A stretch of 64,000 bases of DNA, taken from positions 310,001 through 374,000 of the forward strand of contig NW_019173946.1 in assembly GCF_001642475.1 (NCBI RefSeq). Reading direction: 5' to 3'. A model generated the notes under the pieces. That model searched no databases. It saw only the letters and a program-made list of their open reading frames with translations, and was not told where the DNA came from. Both the position numbers and the translations under genes were made by a program. Below, piece after piece: positions 34,105 through 44,496 of this stretch (position 1 is its first letter; each line of letters opens with the position of its first letter). Source of the DNA: Fonsecaea monophora (lineage: Eukaryota; Ascomycota; Eurotiomycetes; Chaetothyriales; Herpotrichiellaceae).

Positions 34105-35208
34105 ATGAGCACGCATCCCGCTGTGGTGACCGTTGGCCCAGGTCTGCCGCTGGAAGTGCATCAGATGCCCACTACAGCACCAACTACAAACGAAGTTCGA
34201 GTTCGATGTGAATGGACTGCCTCGACGCCCCTGGACTTACACCAGGCTGACGGCGGTCTTCTGGTCAAACATCCGCAGATATTAGGCGACGGTGTTGCTG
34301 GCACTGTCGTTGAAATTGGACCAGATGTCACCAGATTGAAGGCTGGGGACAAAGTCTTTGGCTTCACCTGGCGTACCCCAGCCGAGAAAGCACATCAGGA
34401 ATATGTGGTTGCGCCAGAGTTCTTGCTCGGCAAGATTCCCCCCAATGTCACAATGCAACAGGCAGTGACAGTCCCCAACAACTTTGTGACTGCATGGCAC
34501 ACCTTCACAAAGGATTTCGGTTTCGAACTGCCCTGGCCGAAACCGGAGGGATATACGCCAAGGGAGAGGGATTCGTGGATATTGATTTGGGGCGGAAGTT
34601 CCAGTGTGGGACAGTACGCCTTACAAGTCTTGAAGTGGTATGGGTATAGCAACATCGTCACAACGGCTAGCCCAAAGCATCATGCGAAATTACGTGGCTA
34701 TGGCGCGGCTGAGTGTTTCGACTATCGCGATCCAGGAATCGAGCAGAAACTTACCGCCTTCACGGATGCCCAGACTGGATCTAGTGGGTTCCATTTCATC
34801 CTCGACTGTATTGGCAGCCTCGACGGCAGTGTGGTGCCCATATCACGAATTGTGAGGCCACAGACCGGCGCAAAAGTCGCGATTCTGCTGCCGATTATTG
34901 TGAAAGACGCTGCTGAGGGAGTGCAACCGATATACGAGATGGATGTAGCCAAGGCGGCTCAGTGGCCGCAAGGAGTACAAGCGGTGGGCGTTCGAACGCA
35001 CTACTACTTGGAGAACAAGTTCCTGGCGGAACATCTGCAAAGTGACATCATGCCTGATTGTCTCGCCAAAGGTATTATTGAAGCAAATGAGCAGGTTATT
35101 GTCGAAGGGGAAACAATGTTACAAAGGGCAGAAAAGGCGTTGAAAATGCTACGGGACAAGAAGGTCAGCGGTGCAAGATTGGTGTGGCGAGTCTCAGATG
35201 GAGTATGA
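34105..35208 (+). CDS. Medium-chain dehydrogenase/reductase, enoyl-reductase-like (ToxD/LovC type)
   Basis: An NADP(H)-dependent MDR oxidoreductase of 367 aa, single exon. It has the GroES-like N-terminal half (PTTNEVRVRCEWTASTPLDLHQADGGLL, LGDGVAGTVVEIGPDVTRLKAGDKVFGF) and a Rossmann half with WGGSSSVGQYALQVLKWYGY as the nucleotide-binding loop. The catalytic-zinc cysteine and histidine of alcohol dehydrogenases are absent, so it belongs with the zinc-less enoyl reductase and quinone reductase-like group that includes ToxD and trans-acting PKS enoyl reductases. No PKS is in view. ATG 34105 is chosen over an upstream TTG. The Zn2Cys6 gene just upstream may control it. Confidence 0.88.
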   Translation: MSTHPAVVTVGPGLPLEVHQMPTTAPTTNEVRVRCEWTASTPLDLHQADGGLLVKHPQILGDGVAGTVVEIGPDVTRLKAGDKVFGFTWRTPAEKAHQEYVVAPEFLLGKIPPNVTMQQAVTVPNNFVTAWHTFTKDFGFELPWPKPEGYTPRERDSWILIWGGSSSVGQYALQVLKWYGYSNIVTTASPKHHAKLRGYGAAECFDYRDPGIEQKLTAFTDAQTGSSGFHFILDCIGSLDGSVVPISRIVRPQTGAKVAILLPIIVKDAAEGVQPIYEMDVAKAAQWPQGVQAVGVRTHYYLENKFLAEHLQSDIMPDCLAKGIIEANEQVIVEGETMLQRAEKALKMLRDKKVSGARLVWRVSDGV

Positions 35209-35641
35209 GAAACTCGTTGACTTGCGTCGAGCGTGACCAAGTCGTTGTATCTGGTACGAAGATAGGGAAGAAAAAGAGCGAGTATGAAGTGTAACGATAT
35301 AGGTACATAATGTATGGCAGTATATTTGTAGGCTCTGTGTGATAATTGGTCCGCAGCGCAGGCGAGACCAGTGGGGACCTCTACTCCATATTATTTCATG
35401 TCCAGATTCAAACAGTACAAACTGCACACCCAAACACCCCACTGCAGGTGTACCTAGGGACAACTTCGCAGCCGGAGAATTTCCCTTGATGCTATATCAC
35501 TTCTTATCCTTGTCAAACCTTTAATGGCCAGCAACGCTGCGTGATCAATAATCACTCGGTTTCCTGTCTCCTCGCCCACTCCTCCTCTCCCACTTTCTCT
35601 CCTCGGTACCTCCGACCGCTGACCAGTTCAAGAACCGCAAG
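35209..35641. other. Intergenic; TAF6 promoter
   Basis: 433 bases with no gene seen. Confidence 0.5.
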
Positions 35642-37119
35642 ATGACACTCTGGGGGCAAGACACGGTCAGAGATGTCGCCGAATCGGTGGGCATCCTGAA
35701 TCTGAACAAAGAAGTCAACCAGGCGCTGTGTCGCGATGTCGAATACCGCATCTCCCAAGTCCTACAAGAAGCGCTCAAGTTCATGAAACATGCCCGCCGA
35801 ACCATCCTCTGGTCACAAGACATCTCACAGGCACTGCGCGTGCTGGACATTGAACCTCTTTATGGCTACGAGTCTACTCGGCCGTTGAAATATGGGGAGG
35901 CGTCATTGGGACCAGGACAACCGCTGTTCTACGTGGAGGATGAAGAGATGGATTTTGAGAAGCTCATCAACGCGCCTCTCCCCAAGGTGCCGAGAGAAGT
36001 CACATTCACAGGTGCGTGGGAAATGTTATGCCTGAGGAACTCGTGCGAGCATTTGCTGACCTGCGTTTAATGTAGCTCACTGGCTGGCTGTGGAGGGTGT
36101 TCAACCTTCAATACCTCAAAACCCGACCTCGACCGAAGCAAGGAATCTCGAATTAGTCCCCAAAGGACCGAATGCAAACCCTGCCCTGGCTGCGATGAGT
36201 GGTGCTGACAACACCACCACGACGAAACCTCAGGTCAAACACATCCTCTCCAAAGAATTACAGCTATACTTCGAGAAGGTCTGCGCGTCAGTGCTGGACG
36301 AAACACAACCGGAGTATCGCGCGGCAGGGTTGGCCAGCCTGAAAGAAGACCCCGGTCTACATCAGCTGGTGCCTTATTTTGTGCAATTTGTAGCGGAAAA
36401 GGTCACGCACAACTTGAAGGATCTATTCGTGCTCACGCAGATGATGATGCTCACGGATGCCTTGACCCGAAACGACAAACTCAATTTGACCCCTTACGTG
36501 CGTACCCTTTAACGAGATAGCAGATTGCGTGGATTGTAGGCTAACTGGATGACAGGTTGCCTCAATGATCCCCCCGGTACTGACCTGCTTGATTGGACGC
36601 ACTTTGGGCACTGGCATTGGGGCACTTGATCATTACGACCTCCGCGATCTAGCTGGCTCCCTGTTGGGCCATCTCTGCAACAAATACTCCAAATACTCAC
36701 ATAACCTCAAACCTCGTCTAGCGCGATCCTGCCTGAAGACCTTCCTCGACCCCAAGAAGCCATATGGCAGCCACTACGGCGCCATCCTTGGATTAAAAGC
36801 CATTGGTGGAGCGGAAGTGGTTCGACAGCTGATACTACCCAATGTCAAAGCGTATGGGGAGCTATTAGAGGAGGATCTCCAGGAGTCAAGCATGAAGAAG
36901 GCCGAGGCAGAAAAGGTCGTCAGTGCGATCCTGAATGCCCTCGGGACACTGGTAGACGATGACATCCCCATGATGAATGGGCACTCAGCTGAAACTGCAG
37001 CCAACACACGGAGCCAGCTAATTGACAAGCTTGGAGAAGTTATTGGAGGCAGGATCGCGGATTCGGGGAACACGCGGTTCGCCAGAGCAGTGCTTGAGGG
37101 AGATGTCGCCGGGTTATGA
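35642..37119 (+). CDS. taf6: Transcription initiation factor TFIID / SAGA subunit TAF6
   Basis: Shared subunit of TFIID and SAGA, pairing with TAF9 through a histone fold. Exons 35642-36011, 36076-36497 and 36556-37119 give 451 aa. The H4-like histone fold is at residues 1-70 (DTVRDVAESVGILNLNKEVNQAL, DVEYRISQVLQEALKFMKHARR, LWSQDISQALRVLDIEPLYGY). The family link FYVEDEEMDFEKLINAPLPKVP leads into AHWLAVEGVQPSIPQNP across the first splice. The C-terminal HEAT domain follows, with LSKELQLYFEKV, VASMIPPVLTCLIGRTLG and HYGAILGLKAIGG. Both introns are about 60 bases with standard ends. It is a very good match in order and length. Confidence 0.96.
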
Positions 37120-38361
37120 GCAGTCAGCGGGCTGCCATGTGCAGGGGGCGCATTCTGAAGCATTTAATGTACCTTTAGACAGCAAGGCGTTGGAGGAAGT
37201 CATGGAGGTTTTGGAAAGGGAAAGAAAAGGCCACGCATGTTGTGATACCCGGACATTTGAATCAGCTGGCGTTTTGAAGCCAGAGGTCTGTTGGAGTGAG
37301 CCAGGAGGCACGCGTGCGCGTCCGAGTAACACTACTATAGTCCTCATGTGCACTTGAGCTGGCCAAACACAGGAGGATGACGTTGTCCGAGCTGGCCTAC
37401 AAAGCATATCCTTACGTACGAGACACGCATATGTAATTGTACGAGGTACAAGTAGAGGGAAAGGAGTTGAATCCTTTCAACCATGAAGACGAGATTTGAC
37501 CATCACCTATCACTCCACAAGCAACAGGGCTGGTTGCGTGCGTGTCCACTGTCATTTGACTGTCATTTGAGTGACTGCGCCCTCACCGCCGCCGCTTCTC
37601 TATGATGCCGATCATCTCCCTGCGCCCATCCTGCGCTTGTCCACAATCGTCGCTTTCTTACCTACTTCGTTCTTTTGCCCACAGACCACTAGAGGCTCGT
37701 CATTTTGTAGGGCTGACCGGCTCGCCGACCTCCTGATGAGACTTGTGCAACACTACCGAGATTTGACTTCCGTTCCTGGCAATCGCTCCACCTCGTCCAG
37801 ACCTAAAAAATCAATCTACGTCAATTCATCCTTCGTGCCTTCAGCCTGTGGCCCCTGACAAAAAAACAAATGGCCTTGTCTGTGGCCCAGGACACTTTGG
37901 CCCCCTTCAGCTGGTGTTCTACGAGTCCACGACCTGTGTGCTGGGCTGATCCTGTTGACCAATAGTTGATCCGTCGTCGCCGTTTCATCCGCCGTCACCA
38001 GCGCGAACTTTGCAACATCTGCCTTGGCCGCAAGCCAAATCTCCCTGCCATGCTTCCTCGACCGCAGTAACTACTCGTCGTCAGACCATCTCGCTTGCTC
38101 TGCTTATGCCGCATTGGTCCTTACTTTGGCTGACGTTTCACAGCTACTTTGGCGAGACCGAATCCTTCCCAGCCGTTGTCCCGGGCCTCACTGGTTTGCG
38201 GCCTTTTGTCACAATCACAAAAGTCGTCTTGTTCGTCCTCCCACACCGCAGATCCGGTTTCCATTTTCCCTCTTTTGATCTTTGCGTGCAAGCAACACAC
38301 TCGTTTTCTATCCCATCTCCTTGCTTTTCATGCCTGTGCCTCTCAAGTTTCCTTTGCAGCA
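37120..38361. other. Intergenic, no gene recognised
   Basis: 1.2 kb. The right part is pyrimidine-rich, like a fungal 5' leader. One copy of TACGAGGTA lies at 37440-37448. TGACTGTCATTTGA-like sequence is repeated near 37552-37571. Confidence 0.5.
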
Positions 38362-39276
38362 ATGAAGTTCCTTAGCCTGATGACCACGCTTGTGTGGTCT
38401 GCCCTACAATTTCACCAAGTCGTAGCCTTGTCCAACATCACATTTTACTCTGACAACAAGTGCTCTCAATTCAAGAGTGTGACGACAGGTCCAGACGATG
38501 GTACTTGTACACCTTTTCCGACAAACACGCAGGGCTTTCTTAGTTTCATGGTCACCAGTTTAGACCAGACATGTGCAGGTGAGTGCGGAGGAAGGGTTAC
38601 CAAACATGTCTAAGGGGGATGCTGATATTTGCTAGTCACGGTATATGGCAGTGATGTCGCTTACTGCAGTTCAACGACTTTGTTCCTTGCTGCCTTCTCC
38701 GACTGCATGACCGCAACCAACGTCAGTCAATTCTCTGTCGACTGCCAAAGCATTTCCGTTGCAACATCTGCCGAGCCATCAGTGGTTCCCTCTGGAGCTC
38801 CTGACCCTTCTCCGGTGTCGACGTCTGATTCTTCCAACACCGACACAGGCCTTTCTGGGGGCGCCAAAGCTGGCATCGCCATTGCTGCGGCTGTGGGGGG
38901 CCTGTTACTTGTCGCCCTGATTGTCTTCTTGGTGGTCAGGGGCAACCGGCGGAAGCGACGAGATGGAGAGGCCGGCAGAGTTTTTGAAGCCGACAATTCA
39001 ATGGCTGCACCTCCCTATTCAGCCGAAATGCCAACCGACGAGAAGAAAGTCCCAGTGGAAATGCCGTCAGCAGTGATGGCCGTCGAAGCTCCAGGTGATG
39101 CGCACTGGCCAGCCCCGCAAGAGATGCCGGGCGATTACACACATTCAGAGATGGATGGGTCAAGTCCCTCACAGCCAAAGGACGATATCAAAACCGTGCT
39201 ATCGTCCGAGGCTAAGACCCTTGTGGGATCGGAGGCAAAGCTGGACATCAAGTCCAAGCCAGATTCACAGCCTTAA
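38362..39276 (+). CDS. Secretory single-pass membrane protein of unknown function
   Basis: Exons 38362-38578 and 38636-39276 give 285 aa. There is a signal peptide (about 1-22, MKFLSLMTTLVWSALQFHQ). A short cysteine-containing ectodomain follows, with six Cys including C..SVTTGPDDGTCTPF and YCSSTTLFLAAFSDC. Then come a Ser/Thr/Pro stalk (about 115-145), one membrane helix (about 150-173, AGIAIAAAVGGLLLVALIVFLVV), a basic stop-transfer RGNRRKRR, and a 110-residue acidic and proline-rich cytoplasmic tail with repeated PTDEKK/PVEMPS-like segments. The layout resembles fungal wall-stress sensors (WSC/MID2 type), but I do not see a WSC domain. Role as a surface sensor is inference. Confidence 0.8.
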
Positions 39277-40480
39277 CGAACTCGACTCGCCCGTTGTGAG
39301 AGAATGTCTCTGCAGAGAATCAACCATTTCAGCAAAATTTCCCAAATGCGTATTTGATCAACATCGAAAATGTGGAACGCCGTGTGAACAATGTGCCTTG
39401 GACATGGACCAAGCCAGGGTGAATCCATCAAGTGTGGAGAACACTAACCGCATTGTCGAACAGCGGAGTCCGATCCCTTTCCGCCTTACGACGTCTTTCA
39501 AGACTAAATGCTGACTCGACATCAATATCCCCTGTTATGACTACCGAGATCAAGGTGTCTATCAATAATGCATTGCAGATCCCGACTAAACATGTTCTTG
39601 TACATATGGGGAGTTCGTACGACTGGCTATGGACGGTGCCTTAATGGATTTGGACGATCAATAAAACCCGGGGGCCGGACTCAACAGCTTTCACCCACTA
39701 CTCAAAGCGATACTCTGCATGTCGCCGTGCATCTTGGTGCCCGATAACACATGGTGGGGAGTTGCAGCGCGACAGTGGCTACTATCTTCGGCCCCTAACG
39801 AGTGCAGAATGAAGAGAGTCACGAGTCCAGTTGATATCTCGTACCCACCTTGAAGGACTACTTGTACGTCACGCCCCGTCTTTGCCACCGCGATACTTCT
39901 AGCCGTGTCTGTGTGCTATCTCCGTACACAGACAGTCTCTTCATGGTGACCGCCTTGAACAACATTTGGCCCAAGACTATGGAGGATGCCAGACCTCAGG
40001 CTCGTCACTCGAGGAGATACGCAAGACGATATTGCTAGGACAAGCTATACCTCGAGACTCCCTCCTTGGCCTACACGCTCAAAAGAGATGCTCCAAACAC
40101 TACGCTGTACGACTATTTGGCGGACATTCAAAGGAGTTTGGGTCAATGTAATGTTGCACGCAGCCGGAACCGGGACCAGAACCAGAAATGTTTGTTATTG
40201 TTCTAGAGCAAGCGATTTGATTGATTGATTTGGATTTATTTGATTCGACTCTCCTATTCTTGAGTTTCCCTGACCATGTCCTCAACATGTTTACTCTTGA
40301 TGTCGTTTCTCAACATCTCGATAAAAATAGTTTGCCATATGTACCTCGTACGTGTGTGTACCTACATAGGTATACACTCTGTACGAGGTATGGTGCACTC
40401 GGGATATGCAAATTCTATTATTTTTTTCACTCCTGTGCCATACGATACTCTACGATACTTCGCTCCACTATACCGGGTAC

Positions 40481-40505
40481 TGTGCTGTGCTGTGCTGTGC
40501 TGTGC
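40481..40505. repeat. (TGTGC)5 microsatellite
   Basis: Five exact pentamer units, followed by a partial unit TGCT. Confidence 0.95.
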
Positions 40506-40676
40506 TGCTCATACGTATTTATTCTACCTCTACCTCTACATCTACATCTACGACCTCGTCATGTCCATCTTCCTATCTATCTACCTGGTGTACACGGTCT
40601 GTATTTAAGCTTGGATTTTAAAAATGAACGAGTGAGGAAAAGATGGGGACAGGATATCTCAATGCCAGCGGTTTAT

Positions 40677-40704
40677 CTGTCTGTCTGTCTGTCTGTCTGT
40701 CTGT
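40677..40704. repeat. (CTGT)7 microsatellite
   Basis: Seven exact tetramer units in intergenic DNA, 350 bases beyond the stop of the minus-strand F-box-like gene. Confidence 0.95.
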
Positions 40705-41055
40705 CCGTTTCTCTGTCTGCATTTCTATCATTGAGCTCCTTTACTTTTCATTTTCTCATCTCAATTTCCGTCCCTTTTTCTTCCCGTTTCACCCTGCCTG
40801 TCCTCTGTCTGTCGTCTCCTCTCCTCTGCCCATGTAAACCTCGGCGTGACTCTAACTGTCCGCGGTACTGAGGGCTGCGTAGCTGGGCGGTAAGTAGACG
40901 TGGGGGAATCTTTCGCGAGGTGTAAAGGATTCCCTAGTGTCAGCCCACTCTAATCAGCGTTGATATCACTGCCATCTCCAAAGTCCATGTGAAAAACCCC
41001 CCAGCACCTCAGTTCAGTCAGGTTGCTGCCATCCCTAGCAACAGTCCTCTCTCCT

Positions 41056-43440
41056 CTACCGGTTCTGCTCTTGCTCGCGCGCCCACCACTCGTGACAGCT
41101 CTTCAAAAGCTCCTCTTCGGCCTGCCTCAACCCCTTCTCCCGCGTGGACATTTCTTCTTTGACGATGGTAAACCTGCTCACGTGCCTGGGCTGTCCGAGA
41201 TCCAAGAGAGGGTCGAAGCCTTCATCGTCGACGCCGAGAGCGGCAACACCACCAATCACGTCATCAACCTCATACTCGTCGTCCTTGATCTCAGCTATCC
41301 TCCGCGCGTATGTGCGCGGCGCATAGTCCTCCAGCGTGTCCGGGCGGACGTATCCGTACAGCATGAACTTGAGGTAGTGCTTGTCGAAGCGTATCCCGCG
41401 CCTGAATGCTTCTCGAATGATCAACTGATCTGGCCGTAAAAGCATCTCCGGCCGCCGACCAAGTTGATGGGCGCTCCGGAGACCCCAGTACTCCAGCCGT
41501 CCCTTGCCAATTCTGTGTGGCGGAATGCCAAAGATGCTCATCCCCAGCTCGTCCGGCAACGGTGTATATTTGCACTTGACCCACTCTCTCAACGCGTCGA
41601 ACCGGGTTGTCCAGAGATCACGTTTCAGAACCCGTAGAATAGTGGTGAAACTACGCTGTGTCAGAAGTAGCTTTCTCATTCCGTCCCTCTTCTCGCCAGA
41701 AACAGGATCGTTGAGTCTCATGTCCAACTTCGTGAAGAAGCACGCCGAGAAGTACAGGTCCAAGTCCGTCATCATGTGCCGGTTATGGCAGTACCCGATG
41801 CGCCGAGCATTGTCGGGGATGTCAAGCATGAACCACAGTCTCTTAAGTGCCAACGCACATCTTGCTGGGAGAGGGATACCGTCTTCGGCAAAAACGGTCA
41901 TGAGTTCATGTATGACCTTTTCGCGGTGCATAATCATCTTGAGCCATCGGAAAGAAGGTATCCGGCGAGGGATGCTGTGTGCTGCGAGACGGGCATTCGG
42001 GTGAGGGAGGCGCGCGGCAGGGTCCGAGCGGCAGAGATGTGCGAAGCTGCGGAACATAAATGTCCGGGCACTTTCGGGGGCTTTGGCGGTGGCTTGTGAG
42101 AGAATCACAGTGGTGAACCGCGTGTCAAGAATGGTATGGAAGTCCTTACTGATCGCGTACAGGTTAATCAAGTCCTTGACGGGCAGGTGTGCTGCCAGGG
42201 TGAAGCATAATTCTGGGTAGAGCAGGAAGCCCTGGAAGATGCTGAAATTCGGGTCACCCGTGCGCTGGTAGACATACGATGGAGGGGGAAGGATCGCTTC
42301 GGGTCTTTTGCGCTTGAGAGATATGCGAGCGAATTGTTGGGCGTGTTCAATTCGGTTAGGCGAAGTGTACATGTGTTCTGGGACGAGGGAGTCTGGATTC
42401 ACGAGCTGTGGTGGTGTGGTTGGGGCAACATAGATGCCGTGATGAGCCGGGGGACGTGGCATCCGCGAAGGGAATTTTCGAAGCCGACGACCATATTCGT
42501 CCCGGTCCATGTCCACATAAGTACCCGTGACAGTTGCCGAGGGGTCTGTTGGCAGTGATTCCTTTCGTTGCCCGAGGGGACCAGTATCCGCATGAACGGT
42601 TTGCTGTGCGATTCGTGCTAGACCAGAACCCAGCGGGTGGCTTAGACCATCACTTCCAGCTTGTTGCACGGTTGGTGACGTGGGCACCATGTGCGACGTA
42701 CGGAAGTTGAACGCGTACTGTCCGCCAGCTGGAACAACATGAGGGTTGGTAGGGACACCACCAAAAGTGTAGCTATTTCCCAGTGGACCTGGGGGCTGAG
42801 GTGTCAGGATTGGGTTTGAGCTTGGAGTAGCCCCTTGTTCATGTGCATTCGAGCTTTGTGAACCAGATGGGAGAAGAGCCTCGACGCCGTAGATGGCATT
42901 TCTGCGTTTGTTCCTGGAACTCGTTTGATCCACATCAAGTATGCCCGAGTCTGCCTGTTGAGTTCCATCTGGTGTGACATTCTCTTGGTCACTCTTACCA
43001 ACATCCTCTTTATGTTGATCACCTTCGGAGTCAGAGCTCGTCTCCAAGTCTGTTTCAGCCTCACTGTCTGTAACATATGGTTGTGGAGGGTCGTCTTGTC
43101 CATCAACTTGATGTTGATCATTGGCCGCAGGGTCCGCCTGGACCACGGAGCCATTCAATGTGGACTTTGGAGTTTGGCTTTGACCCACCAGATCAGAGTT
43201 CACATCATCAGCCTGTCGGTGAGCTGGAGACGATGCTTGCGCGACAGAAGGAGTTGCAACGTTGGACAGCAATGGGAGGCGATTAGTATCAGGCTGAGGA
43301 TTGTCGTCCGTATTGTTATCTGGCGAAGTCGCGTCGTTTGTCTGCGACTGCTTTCGGAACGGGTGTAAGATATTGCCAACTTTACTTTTTCCGTTACTGA
43401 AGAAGCGCGACTTCTTTTTCGGAGGTGGATTGTCATCCAT
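41056..43440 (-). CDS. F-box-like protein with long disordered N-terminus, function unknown
   Basis: A single exon of 794 aa. Residues 1-370 are low-complexity, polar and probably disordered, starting with a basic cluster PPPKKKSRFF and including acidic stretches (DSEAETDLETSSDSEGD). Near residue 405 there is an F-box-like segment (LYPELCFTLAAHLPVKDLINLYAISKDFHTIL). A conserved-looking alpha-helical region follows, with HREKVIHELMTVFAEDGIPLPARCALALKRLWFMLDIPDN, a tryptophan- and arginine-rich part, and an acidic C-terminal segment. F-box proteins recruit substrates to SCF ubiquitin ligases; this role is inferred only from that short motif. It is divergent from the DUF3292 gene. Confidence 0.75.
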   Translation of the reverse strand: MDDNPPPKKKSRFFSNGKSKVGNILHPFRKQSQTNDATSPDNNTDDNPQPDTNRLPLLSNVATPSVAQASSPAHRQADDVNSDLVGQSQTPKSTLNGSVVQADPAANDQHQVDGQDDPPQPYVTDSEAETDLETSSDSEGDQHKEDVGKSDQENVTPDGTQQADSGILDVDQTSSRNKRRNAIYGVEALLPSGSQSSNAHEQGATPSSNPILTPQPPGPLGNSYTFGGVPTNPHVVPAGGQYAFNFRTSHMVPTSPTVQQAGSDGLSHPLGSGLARIAQQTVHADTGPLGQRKESLPTDPSATVTGTYVDMDRDEYGRRLRKFPSRMPRPPAHHGIYVAPTTPPQLVNPDSLVPEHMYTSPNRIEHAQQFARISLKRKRPEAILPPPSYVYQRTGDPNFSIFQGFLLYPELCFTLAAHLPVKDLINLYAISKDFHTILDTRFTTVILSQATAKAPESARTFMFRSFAHLCRSDPAARLPHPNARLAAHSIPRRIPSFRWLKMIMHREKVIHELMTVFAEDGIPLPARCALALKRLWFMLDIPDNARRIGYCHNRHMMTDLDLYFSACFFTKLDMRLNDPVSGEKRDGMRKLLLTQRSFTTILRVLKRDLWTTRFDALREWVKCKYTPLPDELGMSIFGIPPHRIGKGRLEYWGLRSAHQLGRRPEMLLRPDQLIIREAFRRGIRFDKHYLKFMLYGYVRPDTLEDYAPRTYARRIAEIKDDEYEVDDVIGGVAALGVDDEGFDPLLDLGQPRHVSRFTIVKEEMSTREKGLRQAEEELLKSCHEWWAREQEQNR

Positions 43441-44496
43441 ATTGACACGCGACAGAGAATGCTAGGACATAAGGATCAAATAAAGCAGACAAAATCCAAA
43501 GCATTGGTCATGGACAGGTCAACACAGGTACCTGCGAGGTGGTAATGAATGAGCATGAATAGGAAAGAGAACAATATCAAGACTTGACTGTTTGTTTGTT
43601 TGTTTGTTATTGGAGGTCAGGCAGAACACATTCAATATATGCCCATGTTCACCTGCTTCGATTCACTTGCTGAGCCCGTGACCAACGCGGTTGTCGGCAG
43701 GGAGGGTCTTTGACGTTTACGAGGACGGCCTCCTCGAAGTGAATGTGAGATCTCCCACATTGATCTGAGTTTGTATCTCATAGTGTAGCTGGTCAGGTGA
43801 GATTATCTCTCTAGTTCTAGAATGACGAGAAGAGCATGTTGCTTGCGTAAAGTAATTAGAATTGAGAGGTTGTGGAGGTGTAGTGAAGGGCTGACTGATA
43901 TTGCACGAATGCGCAAACGTAGCAGCATACGGTCAAGTATTCAATTCAACCCGCATATCTGAGATCTCGTGTATTTCCTTGTCCGCTGCGATCAAACTGC
44001 GATCAACGATCAACGATCCACCGGTGCCACTGTTTCTTGTTTCGCTCGCTTCAACATTCCTTCAATTCCATCTGCTCAATCACCATCGTCCCGTCGTTCT
44101 CGACTATCGTCAGTGGCGGGCACAAGCGGGTATCGATCTACCACCACCTTTGAGATCTCGCTTCGGTCTAGTTCATTATTTTCCCCATCCACCCAATCAC
44201 TGTTTTTCGGTGCTGGCGTTCTGAACGGCCAAAAACTTGGAACAGATGGCCTAGATCAAGTTGCCAGAGGTGTAGTAACGAAGATGGTGCTCTCTGGCGC
44301 CACAATGATCCGATATTGGTTCCCACAATCGCCGCCAACCTGCGGGTTACTTCTACTTGGTGTTTGCTGCTGTGGCTGAAAAATAGACATCAGTAGTAGC
44401 TCCTCAGACTATGGTTACCTTGACATGGAGCTCCCCAGAGAGGCCTTCTGCCTTGCCTATGCTGACCACTCGAGTTCCTAGTTGTAGACACCTGAT
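43441..44496. other. Divergent intergenic region
   Basis: 1.06 kb between the F-box-like and DUF3292 genes, expected to hold both promoters. A GTTT repeat lies at 43590-43608. No gene was recognised. Confidence 0.55.
43590..43608. repeat. (GTTT) microsatellite, about 4.8 units
   Basis: A short tetranucleotide run upstream of the minus-strand F-box-like gene. Confidence 0.9.

Larger units (their letters stand above)
39277..41055. other. Intergenic with microsatellites
   Basis: 1.8 kb between two convergent genes. The right half carries (TGTGC)5, a CTACCT/CTACAT run (about 40524-40552) and (CTGT)7, plus TACCTCGTA at 40342-40350 and TACGAGGTA at 40382-40390. A long open frame there (40221-40871) is a by-product of the repeats. 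Confidence 0.6.

Noticed and set aside
40221..40871. 216-codon frame with cysteine- and serine-rich repeats
   Set aside because: Its length is caused by microsatellites without stops; the product is repeat translation.
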